Assembly (NCBI GenBank): GCA_024036415.1
Contig: JAMWET010000674.1
Location: forward strand, 681,501 to 745,500
Length of the DNA: 64,000 nucleotides
From: Prochilodus magdalenae
Taxonomy: Eukaryota; Chordata; Actinopteri; Characiformes; Prochilodontidae
Direction: 5' to 3'
The position numbers and the translations under genes were made by a program. Below the pieces are notes generated by a model that worked only from the letters and a program-made list of their open reading frames with translations, did not search any database and was not told the DNA's origin. Below are positions 34,509 to 46,789 of this stretch, piece by piece. The stretch's first letter is position 1, and each line of letters begins with the position of its first letter.

Positions 34509-37500
34509 TCACACAGCATCTTCTGCCGTTTTGGAAATATCCCCCACACGCAGTGCTGCAGCTGCCTCATTTCCAGTCTCCTTGTCTGCAATATCCATGG
34601 TGGACTCATTTTCCTTGCCTTTCAGCTGGGCCTTTTTAGCTTCCGCCTTTGCTTCCTTATCCAGCAACCTGTAGTTGATGCCCATGCCTACAAAGAGGAA
34701 CAAGCTTCCGACCACCAAGATTATGCCGCAGGCCATATACGTGTACTGGTAGTCATGGTAGATGTCGTTAAATTTTCCTGTGAATGTAAACAAAATTATT
34801 ACAGATGGAAAACCCTGTATAAAATGTAATTTTTTGCCAGGCAGCAGCCCTCCTCCTGGAGATCTACTTTCCTTCAGAGTTTAGTTTCTGACCTTCTTCT
34901 AACTTCCTGCCCCGCCTTACCTAACACTAATGCTACTGATTCAGTCAATTAAGAACTTCTGAAGAAGTTCATTAGCTGAAGCAAGAGACCTTGCAGGTAA
35001 GTAGATCTCCAGGACCAGTGTTGATGACTGGTGGGTCAAAATTCTAACAATAACACAAAGAAAAAAAATAAGGCAGTTGAAATACTTTTAAAATTACATA
35101 TTTAAAGCAAGCAGAAATTGCTCTTTTAGACTTACCCAGCAAAGGAGGACCAAGTAACACTGGGCCGCACTCCACAATGGTCACCAGCCCCACAGCACTG
35201 GAGAAGCGCTCTGTTCCAACTAGATCCATCAGTGTCTCGAACAGTACAGCACTCAGCCACCCGAATGCAAAGCCAAAGAAAATCGCATAGATCACAAACC
35301 CTAAATAGTCCACTGACTGAGGTGCAAGCAGGTGGCAGACACCGTTCAACAGGACAGAAGCTGCAAAGTAATACTGCACCCTGGGTCGCACCCATTTGGT
35401 GTTAGCCACGGTTCCCATGGAAGGTCGGGCTACCATGTCCACGAAAGCCAAAATGGAGAGCAAAAAAGCAGCTTTCTCCTTTGAAATATGTTTACTCTTG
35501 GCATAATTGCTGAGGAATACAAGAGGGGTGAAAAGCCCAAAGAACATGACAATGTTGCCCAATAGGTACAGGAGAAAGCCACGGTGTTTGAAGAGGGACA
35601 GATCAATGAAACTATTGATGGTCTCCATCACTGTTTTCTTCTCTGCTGAAGTGCTGGGACCTTTCACAGCAGGCTTGGGCTTCGGTCCAATGGGCCTCAT
35701 GAGAGATCCAGCTACACAGCAGTTAAACAGAAGCCCACCCAGGATAAGGAAGCTTCCCCTCCAGCCAAAACGGTCATAAAACCAGCTGTTCAAAGGAGCT
35801 AAAGTGGAGAGAAACACTGGGCTGCCGGCCATGGCAATTCCGTTAGCAATGGGCCTCCGCTTGTAGAAGTATTTACCAATCATAGTAAGGGCTGGGTTGA
35901 GATTGAATGAAAGGCCAAGACCTGCGATTTAAACACAGAAAGTGCATTAATAGTGGCCCCATTTTTAAACCAGCCTGTAAACTAAAGCAGGATATTGCTG
36001 GATGATATCACAGTGAACATGAACCGTGTTCCCTGTTAATGAAGCGTCTAAGATAACCTACCTCCTACCACACCCACACAGAAATACAAGCCTTCCACTG
36101 TGTTGCAGAAAGAGGCAGCAATGAGTCCACATCCTGAAAGACAGCCACCTACTATCATCATTATTGATCGGCGACTGTCCCATAGCTACTTGTTTAATCC
36201 CCAGGATACTTGCTGATGATCGGCAACCTAAGGCGGGGGATGAGAAAAAAGAGAGTAGAGCAACACAGAGAAACAGAGACAGATATACACAGAGAGATTC
36301 TTTGGACTACTACAAAAAAAAAACGTAAGATGAAGATTCATTATATATACTGGAGGGTTAATATAACACTACATAAATATTAACTGTGGATGCCTATGAT
36401 TAATAAAGCTACTGGTCTTTAATCTTATTTATATACAGTCAAATTCTAGTAAAGCTGTAGTGGAACTGAATTAGGATTAAAAGTCTGATATGGCAGTGCA
36501 TCATTTGGCCGTTAGAGGGCACTGTTGCTTTAAGGTTATCACCTTTTACAGCAAAGGAATTCAAAATCTCCTGTTGTTCCTGCAGCTATCATTAACCTGC
36601 ACCTTTGCCGTTTCTCCTGACAGCTTCAGAGAAGCATCACTAGGTGGAATGCTGGATAAGCCTCATTCTGTTGCATTACATTTCAGGTACAAAAACCTGA
36701 ACCAAGCTTTAAAGGTACAGTAGGCTTTATTATGCTGTGTTTTAACACAAGAGGCTTATTAAGACATGGAGGTATGGTAAGTTACATAGTATGTAACGAC
36801 TCCTGGCGGTTTATGAGCTGAAAAGACACTTCTCTTTTGTACTGTAGCCAAGGCTGCAGTGCAGGGCACCTCCTACACCAGTATATCCATCATGTGAGCA
36901 GTAATGCACAACATACATAAAATGCAAACTTAATAATTGCACCAATTAATATTGTTACTATTAAAACCAGAGACATTGTAGTTCATAACATGTCATGCTG
37001 TAGAAACTGAAGACCTGGTAATATAATTACCCAGAAACTCTGTAAGACAAAACAGATGTCCATTTAAGACACCTTTGGTCAATGAGTGGGGTTATTTCAC
37101 TGGCTTGAAGACGGAGAAAATGTAACTTATTAATTTATCGTTTACATTGTCACATGTCAGAGTTTGGAGAAACACAATCTCGTTCAGCTTTGCACTCCTG
37201 TTGTAAAGTCTGAATGACAATAAAGTTTACTTTGACTTTGACATGGCAACTGACATATACTCACCCCTTTATAAATGACCCATTAATAAGACACTACTTC
37301 AGGTCTGCTGGTTCTCTATCAGTTTACTTTTGTACGGATATTTTACATCGCAATCTGTTGTGAGCATTATGTGTCCAGCCCCCCCAAAATAGGGCAAGGA
37401 TGTGTTTCGACTCAAAGTGTTTGTGTTGATGAGCCAATCTGATATACATTCATTAAAGGAAAAACTGGACAAAGAAAAACAAGGGCCTCTTTAACCTATC

Positions 37501-40500
37501 CAAACTCACAGTGCACTTAGTACTGAGTGTTTCTACAGTGATACTCCTGCATTATCCCAACCAAGGACTGTAGCAATCCATTTTCAGCTACGTGCTCACT
37601 TTTAAGTAGCCTAATCCTTGCAGGTAAAAATCCTGTGCTGAGAGGAAGCTTGGCTACGTAGGAAAAGGGGCCATTGGTGGGAGTGTGCACGTCCTCCTAG
37701 GCCTAACACAATGGCCTGTCTTATTTGTCCTTTCTGTAATCCACTTCATACAGCTAGTAGGGGAATCCACTTCAAACATTAAGCATTTGAATGAGTACAC
37801 GCTTACACTAATCTGTTCCGGAAATGTGCAGGCTTGTAAGGAACAAGTTTGTTTGTTACACTTTGTTTTAGTCTACCTTTAAGGCCACACGTACGACCGC
37901 TAATAACCAAAATTATGCTGCCTGAATGTTTGCAATGCTAAAAGCCACAATAATCAACCTCGGTGCCTCACTTTTTAATATATATACTACATCACAGTAC
38001 CAACTTGAGATATCAAATGGTAAGACCCAATAAAAACATTGCTTCTACTAACAAATAATTTCAGACAAACATGGCTTATGTCTAATGGTCAGTTTTTAGA
38101 AATCAGGACTCAAATATGATAATGTCTTTATTTTTTACACCATTTATTATTTATTCCAACGTGAAAGGTTGAAAGTATTCTTAGTAAGAAAGCTTAGCTG
38201 CTAAAAAATACCCTCTACCATACTGTATATGTGAGCCTACGCATCAGGGGGTCTTTTGCTCCTAGCAAGCTACCTCTGGGCTGTCTGGGCCATCAACAAC
38301 AGACGAGAACGCATAAGAGAAAGAACTTGAAAGATGCCTCAGCTTGTTGTGCCAAAACACTACAGTGTTGTAAAGACACAAACACTATCTGACAGGTTTT
38401 GCTAAGAGGCTGCCCAGACGAACAGCAAAAAAGTCAAAGAGCACAGATATTTACAAATCCGGAGAGAGGGTGGCAATAAAGAATAACACAAAGACCAATG
38501 GTCAAAGCACCGGGCAGTGCAATCACAGCACTGGAGGAAGTTGGGCTTGTTGGGCTAATTAACGTTAACTTCTTGTCAGTAAGTGCTTACAACAAAATGT
38601 CAGCTGCTAATTAGACTACTCAAAAGCCCCAAATGGCACATTTGGGAAAATCACTGCTTACTGGTGCAGAAGTGAGTTCTGTGAGTTCTGGCTGCTCCAA
38701 AATGGCGATACATCAGGAAACAAACAGCCTTAATGCTATTCAACTTGAACTACTGTTTATACTGGCCCTGTCATACCACTTTAATCCTGCATCTTAATTC
38801 TGCTAGTCACTTTATCGTTCTTATTGTCTTCAGTGTCTGTTTTGTCTCTCTTATGTCTATCTCAGGGCCCTATTTTATTCTATTTTAATCACATGTCTTG
38901 CATCAGTCTGTTTTATGTTTATGGTTTACTGCATTCAGTATACTCTTGTTCTTGTTTTAGTTGTGATCTATTTATTGTTAAATGTTTATTTGCTACACCT
39001 TGGGATAGAGAGTAACGCATTTTTAATCCTCTGAAAGGCTAGTACATATGGAAGTATTGAAAATAAAACTATTTGACTTGAGAATGCCAAAACATTCTTA
39101 ATTTTTAATGGAAGTTGACAAGATAAATAGTTTTGGAGTACGTATTCTGGTCCATTGTAAATGTAAAGGAAGACTGTTGTGATCACATGATGTAGAAAAG
39201 CATGGAGATACTTTTTTTTCCTTTTTCTGCACAGCAATAATATGGTATTGTAGTACTTTGCATACATTAAGTTGTGCATAGTGCCTCACAGACGATTTAC
39301 AGTAGCAGCTCTTTTTAGAACCAAAGCTGTTTTGCATTGCATGGGAGGGTTTGCATTTATGATCATGTGCTTTGTTTTTTGTAGGGTTTGGCCCTAGCAG
39401 TGGCAGTGTGGGAGTATAGAGGTCAGATCTGCAGTCATGTGCTCCCTACATTCCACTTCTCACGAGTTCATATCTAACATGTCACACTAGGCTTTTGGAC
39501 GCAAAATTGTGCTCCCTTTATCTAAATGGTGACGTCACCATAACACACGTGCTTTTATTAAAGCTTGGAAGGATATTTACTATTGGTTATTAACTGCAGC
39601 ATGCACCGTAATTGGGAGGTTAGTATATTCTGTCAACCCTAGAAGCCCCCTGTGAAATTCCTTCAGCTTGTGAAATCCCGGAAAGGTTGAAGGTACTGGA
39701 GTTATTTGAAATGGGCTTTTATGACCTTTAATTCACCAGGATTCTAATTTCCTCTTGAGCTTGACCGGTACCTTCCCAACTAGGTCCGATCCATGAAGGT
39801 ACAAGGCGAAAAGAGGAAAATGTTAAGTGGCGGCTCTCTCTCAGAAATTCTAAAATGAAGGTTTAAATGTGTTTGTACTAATTAAAGAAGCTTAACCAAT
39901 GCAATATATGTGCTTCTGTATGGACTGATTGTACCTCAAATCCAGTGTAAATTCTATGACAAAACTGTAATGGATTTAAAGCTCTATGGATTTAAAGCTG
40001 TAACATACAGTGCAGCATGGATGTAATGTAATGTTGTAATGTGGATGGAAGTTTATTCATGTATAGTTTGTTATTAGTATACTTCTTTTAAACTCAGATG
40101 TAAGCGAGGATGCTTGTAGTGTACTTTCTATGTATTTATCAGTGACATACACAGGTTTTATATGCAGTCCACTGGTAAGTCTACCTAAAGTTAAAGCTAT
40201 ATTGTGCATATTTAAAATAATACCGCAATTGAAACTTGGTCATATATAAATATGTAACATAATATAATATATAAATGGTATACTTGTAGCTTAAAAGTTG
40301 TAGCTACTAAGTTAGTACTATTATAAACTAAAAAGGGTAGAAGTATATAACTAGTAAACTTTAACTAATAAACGTTATGGCCTTAAAAACGAAAATGCCT
40401 TTCAGATCATTGTTTCAAACTAAAGCACAGAGTTTTGAGGCATTTGGTTGGATCAGAGCTGTTAAGTTCTGTAAAATTTGGAATCCATCTTACTACTGCC

Positions 40501-41623
40501 ATTAACAGTCACACCATCATTAAAAACAAGTGAGGTCGTTGCACTGGCTGCCTGACATATCCATGAGATGTTTCACACATGAGGTAAGTCACCTGTGTAT
40601 TTAAAACTTTCTCAGCAGATATGGTATCAGTGTTCTGTTAGCAAATTATAGTTAGAAATTTTATTTAAATTATGTGATTGATAGAAGTGGATCACCCACA
40701 TACAGACTCACAGTGCCAGCAGTACAGTTTGGTGGAGGAGGGATAATGGTCTGGGGCCCCTTAGTTCTTCTGAAAGGTACTGTTAATACTGCAGCATAAA
40801 CAGATATTTTACACAATGGTATTCTGCCAGCCTTGTGGCAACAGTTTAAAGAAGCCAGTTTCCTGTTTCAGCCTGAGTTTGCCCCTGTGCTCAAAGGGAA
40901 CTCCAGAGACCTGAAGCGAGCACAGACCTCACCCGCAGTCATCCGCAGTCCAACATTTTTTGAGATGAACTGGAATGTCAGTTTTAAGCCAGGCCTTCTT
41001 CTCTAACCTCACTGCCTGACCTCACAAATGCTCTTTTGATAAAAAGCAGAAACACCCTAATTTTTTGTGGAAAGCCTAGAGTGGTGGCTGTTATAGCCAC
41101 AGAGGAGGAGGGGCTCCATATTATCCTTATGATTTTGAAATGAGATGTCCAATAAGCTCATGTGTGTGTGATGACCACCATGTAGGTTTGTTGACTATAT
41201 GCCTGCAGACACAAAACACCCTTTGTTCTAGAAGTGCACAGTGTATTGTTTGTTGTTAAATGGCCATTGCTTTATTGATATCACAGAAGACTGCAATATG
41301 CAAAAGTTTTATTGTGAGCTGTGAGCATCTTGATCGACCTCAGACGCTCCAGATGAGTTTCAGTGGGCGTTTTGATGAATTAAGACATTTACATGATCTA
41401 ACAAATATAAATCATGTTAATCTTTAAACACATCACATCAGTGATTCAGTGATGTGCTCCTACACTGTTGAGCACGCAATACACTGTAATCTGTGTTGTT
41501 GTACAAGTTGCAGTCGTTTGCAAAAGGTTTGGCACAAACTGTCAAATTAGGTTTAGGTTTAGGAGTGTAAATATGTGTACATCCTCTACAGACACACATT
41601 TACACACTTTAAAGCACAATTAC

Positions 41624-41673
<50 letters not shown>

Positions 41674-44580
41674 CAGTAATTGTGCTTTAAAGTGTATATA
41701 TAAAGCTCTGGAAATTTAGGAGACCACCTCAAAATGATCAGTTTCTCTAGTATTACAGTTTCTGGGTTTGTGTTTGACCAGAGCAGTTCTGTTTTATTCT
41801 ATACACTACTGGAAACATTGTCTCCCAAATTCCAGAAAAAAGGTTATCTAGAAAATCACTAATGATGCCTCCAGACGCCTGTTCTGAATCATGTTCCCTG
41901 TGCATTTCATCCCAGCTACCACTCGCCAGTCTTTCTGTAGGTCACTGGCGATTATCTTACGGTGGCATTTGGATGAGCTGGCACTTATCACGGTCAGTAG
42001 AGAGTGGTTTTCGCCCACTGCCAGTCTGTAGCTGTGTTGTCCTGTGTGTTTGCTGCTTGACCTTGTTCTTATGAACAAGACGCTCACTGTATCTGCCAGT
42101 AAAGCTAGAACCCAACCTTCTGCTCCTCACGAAGAACCTGCTGTACATGTGGAGACGCTGATTTAAGAAGAAACTGGAGTGGTGTTTTATTTATTTTTGG
42201 AGCTGTATAATATTAAACTGCCAAAATGCAATATTTAAGTTTGTTCTTTGTAAAGATTAGAACATATTTTTACCTAGAAAACCAGCAAAATGTATAATTT
42301 GACAAGGGGTGTTTAAACTTTTGTATATGGCTGTATTTATGATGTAATTTATGTAGAACTTTTTTGGTGACCCTTATAGACTTTCATAGTCTACTTTCAT
42401 TTTCATATTCAGTTCCTGCTATGTGGATATGAAAGTGGATGCTGTATAGTAGACTACATAGTTGATCTGACATCATTCAGCAGTGCTCCAGTTCCTGAGA
42501 CAGGGCTGCGTATTGACAGTAGTCATCTCAAGTCTGTGTGACTCCAGACTGAAGCATCTCATCTCCTCATCTCTCTCCAAGGAAAACATCTGACACCCCT
42601 TGCTCACAGAATAAAGGGCTGACTGAGAAGACAGGCTCCAGAGACAGATAGAGTTGCCCATTCAGAGCTTGCTCTCACAGAGTTACAACGTCTGAAGCTT
42701 GCCCTGCACTCAACTGGCTCTTTCTATTCATACGAATGACAGCCTTTTTATTTGGTCCACTTTAAGCTAATAGAGTGTACCGAGATCTTCATCATCTCCT
42801 TCATGAACTCACTGGTCATATTAACAGACTGAGAAAAGTGTTGATATAAGGCTGACTTAAAGACATCCTTGTCCCATTTGGGACCAAGAGGATTAAGTAA
42901 GCCAGTAAAAGGTATGGGCAGAGGATAACATATGAAACAGACTTGTGTAAGTCAAAATTGAGTGAAATTGTATATTGGGAGTTCTTAATCTGCTGAATAT
43001 AAAAGGGTGGGAGGCTTGAAAGGTTTGAATGTGTCCTCAATTATGCGAAAGTGTTACAGCTTTTGAAAACCAAGGAACTGGCTAGGCTTCTGGGTTCTCA
43101 AGGTGCTAACTTTACATTTATATCCCTGCTTTCACACAATCCTAAGGAGCTCACTGCATAAACCTACTGTTACACAAAAGTATAATACAGTCTTATACCA
43201 TCAAAGAGGAAACTCAAAGGTCAGACAACTACTGCCTCCTGTTCCAGATAAAAACAGCTCCACCATTAGTTATTCCTAGACGAATCCACAGTAAGGTACA
43301 CAGTAACTAGTTACATGTACTTAAAGGTGAATTCCAGTCATTTTTCAAAGCAATTTAATTCATGGTTAATATGTAAAGAAATTCTGAGTGGCTTGATGTA
43401 AAAGTATCAGTTTTGGAGAGACTTATTGTGCCAGAATTGCTCACAGTGGCGGTGACAGAAATTAGAGGTCCACAGGAATGCTACATCGCAGTCATAGTTT
43501 TGGTCCACAATGTATTATTAAAATCCATTCATGGTGCAGATAGACATACAGGGTAAGAACAGGGTAAGAGCTGTGTTCTAAGATCCTCAAAAGCATTACT
43601 GGCCATTTTGGATAGTAAATCATTTTTAGACATTGTGACACCAGGTTATATCATGACCACTGTATTGAAATCCAAATTTCCCCAAATTGAACATTTTGCA
43701 CCAAACTTTATAACTTGAATTGACTGTATGAATTAAAATATGCACTAATTATTGTGTTACATTAGGCTGTTTACATTCAGTTGATTACTAACTCTCTTTT
43801 TGCATTTTATCATTTATTTTCAATGAAAAACTCAATTAAATCTCAAAATCGCATTTCTCAATTCATTTCAAATGATCATTTATCAAATTCTATACCGATG
43901 GGTGTTGGATGCACTTGGAAGTTTCACTGTCCTTTAAGAAGCTCAGTATTTAAATTGTAGTTTTAAACTGATACTCTTGAACTTATCACGTTTCGATAGC
44001 TTCATGTCTGCCCAAGTCATTATTTAACTAGATTTTACTTAAGTATGAATGTAGACTTCTCTACTCTCTTCACATCATATATCTACTTATAAAAGTGACA
44101 ACTCTTCCCATACTGCCACATGTTTTCACCTTCGGTTTACTTCAGTAAGTCATAAAGGATCCAGTGTACTGCATACCTTAGTGTTTTCCATGTTCTAGCA
44201 CATTTGGCTGTAGATGTGCTCGATAATCACCTAATATAAGCTGAATCAGGAGTGCAAAAATATGCAACACTGCAAGCTGGGCCTGAGAACTACATTAAGG
44301 CAAATCCAGAAAGCTTTTCACAGATATGCAGAAAGTGCAACTTCCACAAACACCTTGTCTCACCTCCACCGTACATGACAGCCAGCATGATGGAAGAAAT
44401 CCAGGACACTTGGCTACTGGTGGCATTGAAGATCACTTCGATATCTTTGAAGAACACAGTGATGGACTTGGGGAAGGCATAGGAGAAACCAATAGAGATG
44501 AAGGCACCAGCCACCACCGCCCAACCCCAGCCTCCTTCTGGAGGAGTGTACCCCACAGGACCCCCAACAGCAGGAGCCAT
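34509..44580 (-). CDS. slc16a1: Monocarboxylate transporter 1, tandem copy 1 (exon 3 damaged)
   Basis: Major-facilitator proton/monocarboxylate symporter (lactate, pyruvate, ketone bodies) that works with basigin. Coding exons: 44364-44580, 36062-36227, 35136-35921, 34509-34777. Family marks: EGGWGW (residues 15-20), Lys38 in [18 protein letters not shown] in TM4-5, DMVARP in TM8, [17 protein letters not shown] in TM10. The C-terminal tail is acidic, as in MCT1. Exon 3 is 166 bases instead of the 144 of copy 2 and human, so the frame is lost after [11 protein letters not shown]. The correct downstream frame ([18 protein letters not shown]) has an in-frame TAG just upstream. Exons 2, 4 and 5 are intact. 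With a 144-base exon 3 the protein would be 471 aa. It is therefore either a young pseudogene, a gene read through by unusual splicing, or a sequence error. Intron 2 is 8.1 kb and full of transposon remnants. The ATG at 44580 matches the human start (MPPAVGG). Confidence 0.8.
34840..35033. mobile_element. Short inverted-repeat element in intron 4 of slc16a1 copy 1
   Basis: CCTGGAGATCTAC at 34855-34867 and its exact reverse complement at 35001-35013 lie near the ends of a 190-base unit, with similar outer flanks (GGCAGCAGCCC and GATGACTGGTGGG). It belongs to the same family as 16.57-16.74 kb. Confidence 0.6.
36062..36227 (-). other. slc16a1: Frameshifted exon 3 of slc16a1 copy 1
   Basis: The acceptor (CCGCCTTAG) and donor (GGAG|GTAGGT) are intact and the 3' two thirds match copy 2 codon for codon. 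The 5' third carries about 22 extra bases in several small insertions, 6 before and 16 after AGTATCCTGG. These disrupt the TM2-TM3 loop that holds the conserved KYGSR motif. No alternative AG in the exon restores frame without meeting the TAG. Confidence 0.75.
37120..37245. mobile_element. 3' end of a non-LTR retrotransposon
   Basis: The phrase TCTGAATGACAATAAAGTTT followed by ACTTTGACTTTGAC is the typical LINE 3' tail in fish: a poly(A)-like signal plus short tandem CTTTGA units. It lies in intron 2 of slc16a1 copy 1. Only the 3' tip is recognisable. Confidence 0.45.
38760..39085 (+). mobile_element. 3' UTR remnant of a non-LTR retrotransposon
   Basis: T-rich sequence ending in GGGATAGAGAGTAACGCATT, then GGAAGTATTGAAAATAAAACT and TTTGACTTG. 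I recognise this ending from fish LINE 3' UTRs. No reverse-transcriptase coding sequence adjoins it. Confidence 0.45.
39090..40660. other. Intron 2 of slc16a1 copy 1, middle part
   Basis: No exon, RNA gene or clear repeat recognised. The missing intact exon 3 was searched for here and not found. Confidence 0.4.
40700..41175 (+). mobile_element. Tc1/mariner transposase relic
   Basis: From 40722 one frame reads [14 protein letters not shown], the catalytic-domain signature of Tc1-type transposases, then [16 protein letters not shown] after a TAA. The following sequence resembles the C-terminal part but has several stops and frame changes. It is inactive. Confidence 0.65.
41604..41695. repeat. 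Perfect 24-base foldback palindrome around (TA)n
   Basis: The left arm 41604-41627 (ACACTTTAAAGCACAATTAC then TGTT) and right arm 41672-41695 are exact reverse complements flanking 44 bases of almost pure TA. The transcript or single strand could form a long hairpin. Confidence 0.9.
41697..42209. mobile_element. Inner inverted-repeat DNA element nested in the outer one
   Basis: It starts TATAAAGCTCTGGAAATTTA and ends TTTTTGGAGCTGTATA, imperfect inverted repeats. The left part (GAGACCACCTCAAAATGATC) resembles a Tc1-type non-autonomous element common in fish. Overlapping short open frames inside are not genes. Confidence 0.5.
42340..44250. other. Intron 2 of slc16a1 copy 1, 5' part
   Basis: No recognised exon or repeat. 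Contains only short spurious open frames. Confidence 0.4.
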
Positions 44581-44884
44581 GGTGGTATCCGCACAGAGGG
44601 AGAGCTGATCTTCTACAAACAGAGAGCAAAACTTTTAAATGGCTTTTTAAAAATTTTAACTATTAAATGGCTAATAATCTCAGACAGTCAAATGACATCA
44701 GTTTTTGAAATCAACATCGTAAAGAAACAATTGCCTTGCACGTGTGTCCAACCTACTTATCTGCTGTATTTAACATACTGGAAAAAATACATTATAAAAT
44801 ATGACCTATACAGAAATGATTGTAATATAATTATTATCTTTCATTTTGTTCTCCAGTAAACTCAGTCAGTAGATAATAATTATG

Positions 44885-44993
44885 CCATAAAATTTGCAGT
44901 AATAAATGTTTGTTTCTTGTAGAGTATGGGTTATTGTAATCAAATTAATAAAACACAATTTGGTCATGGGTGTTAAAGCTTTTGCATGTGACT
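44885..44993. mobile_element. Half copy of the TGCAAAAG inverted-repeat element
   Basis: Its right end, GTTAAAGCTTTTGCATGTGACTGT, matches the ends of the elements at 42.33 and 59.99 kb. The matching left end is not seen. It lies just upstream of slc16a1 copy 1 exon 2. Confidence 0.4.
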
Positions 44994-44999
44994 GTTTCT

Positions 45000-46780
45000 A
45001 CATCCGACTAATCAAAAGCCCTTTATATAAAGTGTTTTGACAAGTGCTCACAAGTAGTCACATCAGAAAGCAGACCATTCAAAGGATACCTGACTTTTAT
45101 TGACTCTTCTGAGCCGGTCTCAGCATATAAAATATCCATAAGCTGCAGAAGCAGGAGTTATATATATGTTGGAAGTCAACATGCCCTACAAATGTGACTC
45201 ATGCTATTTCAGAAGGATCAAGGCTTTGTGTCAGAGAGTTCTACCAGAGTTCTACCAATATCAGGTTATTTTCTGAATTGGCATTTTAAACCACTCAATG
45301 TGCCCGCTTGGATTTGTCTTGTAGGATCAGGGAGAACTGAGAGGGATCAGTGACTCATCTCAGATTATGCCCCCTGTTGTGTTTTTATTTCAGAAGACTC
45401 CTCATGACACCACCGCCATTGATGCCTGATCATTGAATCCTCTATCTCTATTTCATTCACTGTAATAGGTTTTTAAGATATTGCCACATTTTCAATAGCT
45501 TCTAAATGCAATATCTGGCTTGAAAGCATATATACTGCTCAAGATATGAGAGAAGCAGATATGACAACTCTCCCTACACTTCCACATTCTTTTTCTCCTT
45601 CGGTTTACTACAGTGGATCATTTGATTTTCTATATTTCTTTCTGATATTAGTTGTGAATATTGCATATTTTTAATTACACTCAGAAAGCTGGAAGCAACA
45701 TTTGCATGGTCTCTGAAGCAAACGCACAAACAAAATAGATTTACAGATTACGTGGTTTCATGTTGCACAGGCAGGCTCTAATAATTAGCATATTCACTCT
45801 CAGAAGCCACAGACATTTTCACAGACAGTGCTCCTACCTTTCTAACACCACTCTCAAACTCTCAGCAGAAAGCGGTCCAAAGCACACTCCTACTCCTCGG
45901 AAGAGGCCGGAAAGGCTTTTTTCTGTCAGACGGTGACCTGCACAGTGAAGGCAAAGACCTGATCTGGGGCAAATTCTAAAGCAACAACCACAGGCATTTG
46001 GGACGAAAGTTCACTTTATAATGTAGCAGACTGGATCCAAGTGGACAATTTCAACCTCCGGTGCTAGATTGAGGCCACACAAGCTCTTATTGGCTCTTGA
46101 AGTTAACAAAGAGCTAAAGGCTGTATCCTATTGGCTCCACAAAGTTGACTGTCAAGCCCACTTTCATCCACCTTTCCCCTCCTCTTTGTCCTTTGTTCCA
46201 AATCCACACTAAGAACTCCTTCAGCTCTCTTTCAATAGGATTCAATTTTGCAACTGGAGTGTGAGAGACAGCATTAGCCATAATAATTAATGTTGTCTAT
46301 TTTGCCAAGCACTTAAACTTCGTGTATTGTCGTGACATTGTGTAATGTTCATGTTATTCCAAAAGGAGATGTAATCAAAGACAGAGTTTGAACAGAGGAG
46401 TAAAGGTCAGGTAGCGGCTGGCCATGTTCTAGCCCCAAGGTGGGACAGGAAAGTAATAGCATTGGGAAACTTTTCCAAACAGGCCAGCAGAATCCTATCA
46501 CTAATGAGCGGATTTTTGAAGCTGTATTGTACACCTTTTGTGAGCTCACTTGTTCACAGGCCTGACAATTAAGTTCTCCAAAGGCACACACATTTTGTTA
46601 CTGTTGAATGATTACTGAGAGCTTGTTACTGAAGGTCACCGGGGCTGATTACATGGTCAGATTACAGTGAGAAAGTACAGGTGAAATATAGAGCAGGACA
46701 GAACTGAATCTAACAGGGCAGTATATATATGTATATAAAATCAAAATTTTGAGACATGTGAATGATTCAAGTTTCATGTT
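45000..46780. other. Upstream region of slc16a1 copy 1
   Basis: A noncoding first exon must lie somewhere upstream, because exon 2 has an acceptor at 44612 (TTTGTAG). A candidate donor, AAAG|GTAGGAG, occurs on the minus strand near 45838. No coding sequence is recognised. Confidence 0.3.
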
Positions 46781-46789
46781 TCAAGTTTC

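Larger units (their letters stand above)
41507..42335. mobile_element. Outer short inverted-repeat element, interrupted by insertions
   Basis: The left end GCAGTCGTTTGCAAAAGGTT and right end AACTTTTGTATATGGCTGTA are diverged inverted repeats of the type seen intact at 59746-59988. The internal phrases ACATCCTCTACAGA and CACAATTACTGTT also match that copy (ACATCCTCTCCAGA, CATAATTACTGTT). It is split by the palindrome at 41604-41695 and the element at 41697-42209. Confidence 0.5.

Noticed and set aside
44326..44859. 177-codon open frame on the plus strand
   Set aside because: Antisense to slc16a1 copy 1 exon 2; a parallel frame occurs opposite exon 2 of copy 2, showing it is a shadow of the transporter.
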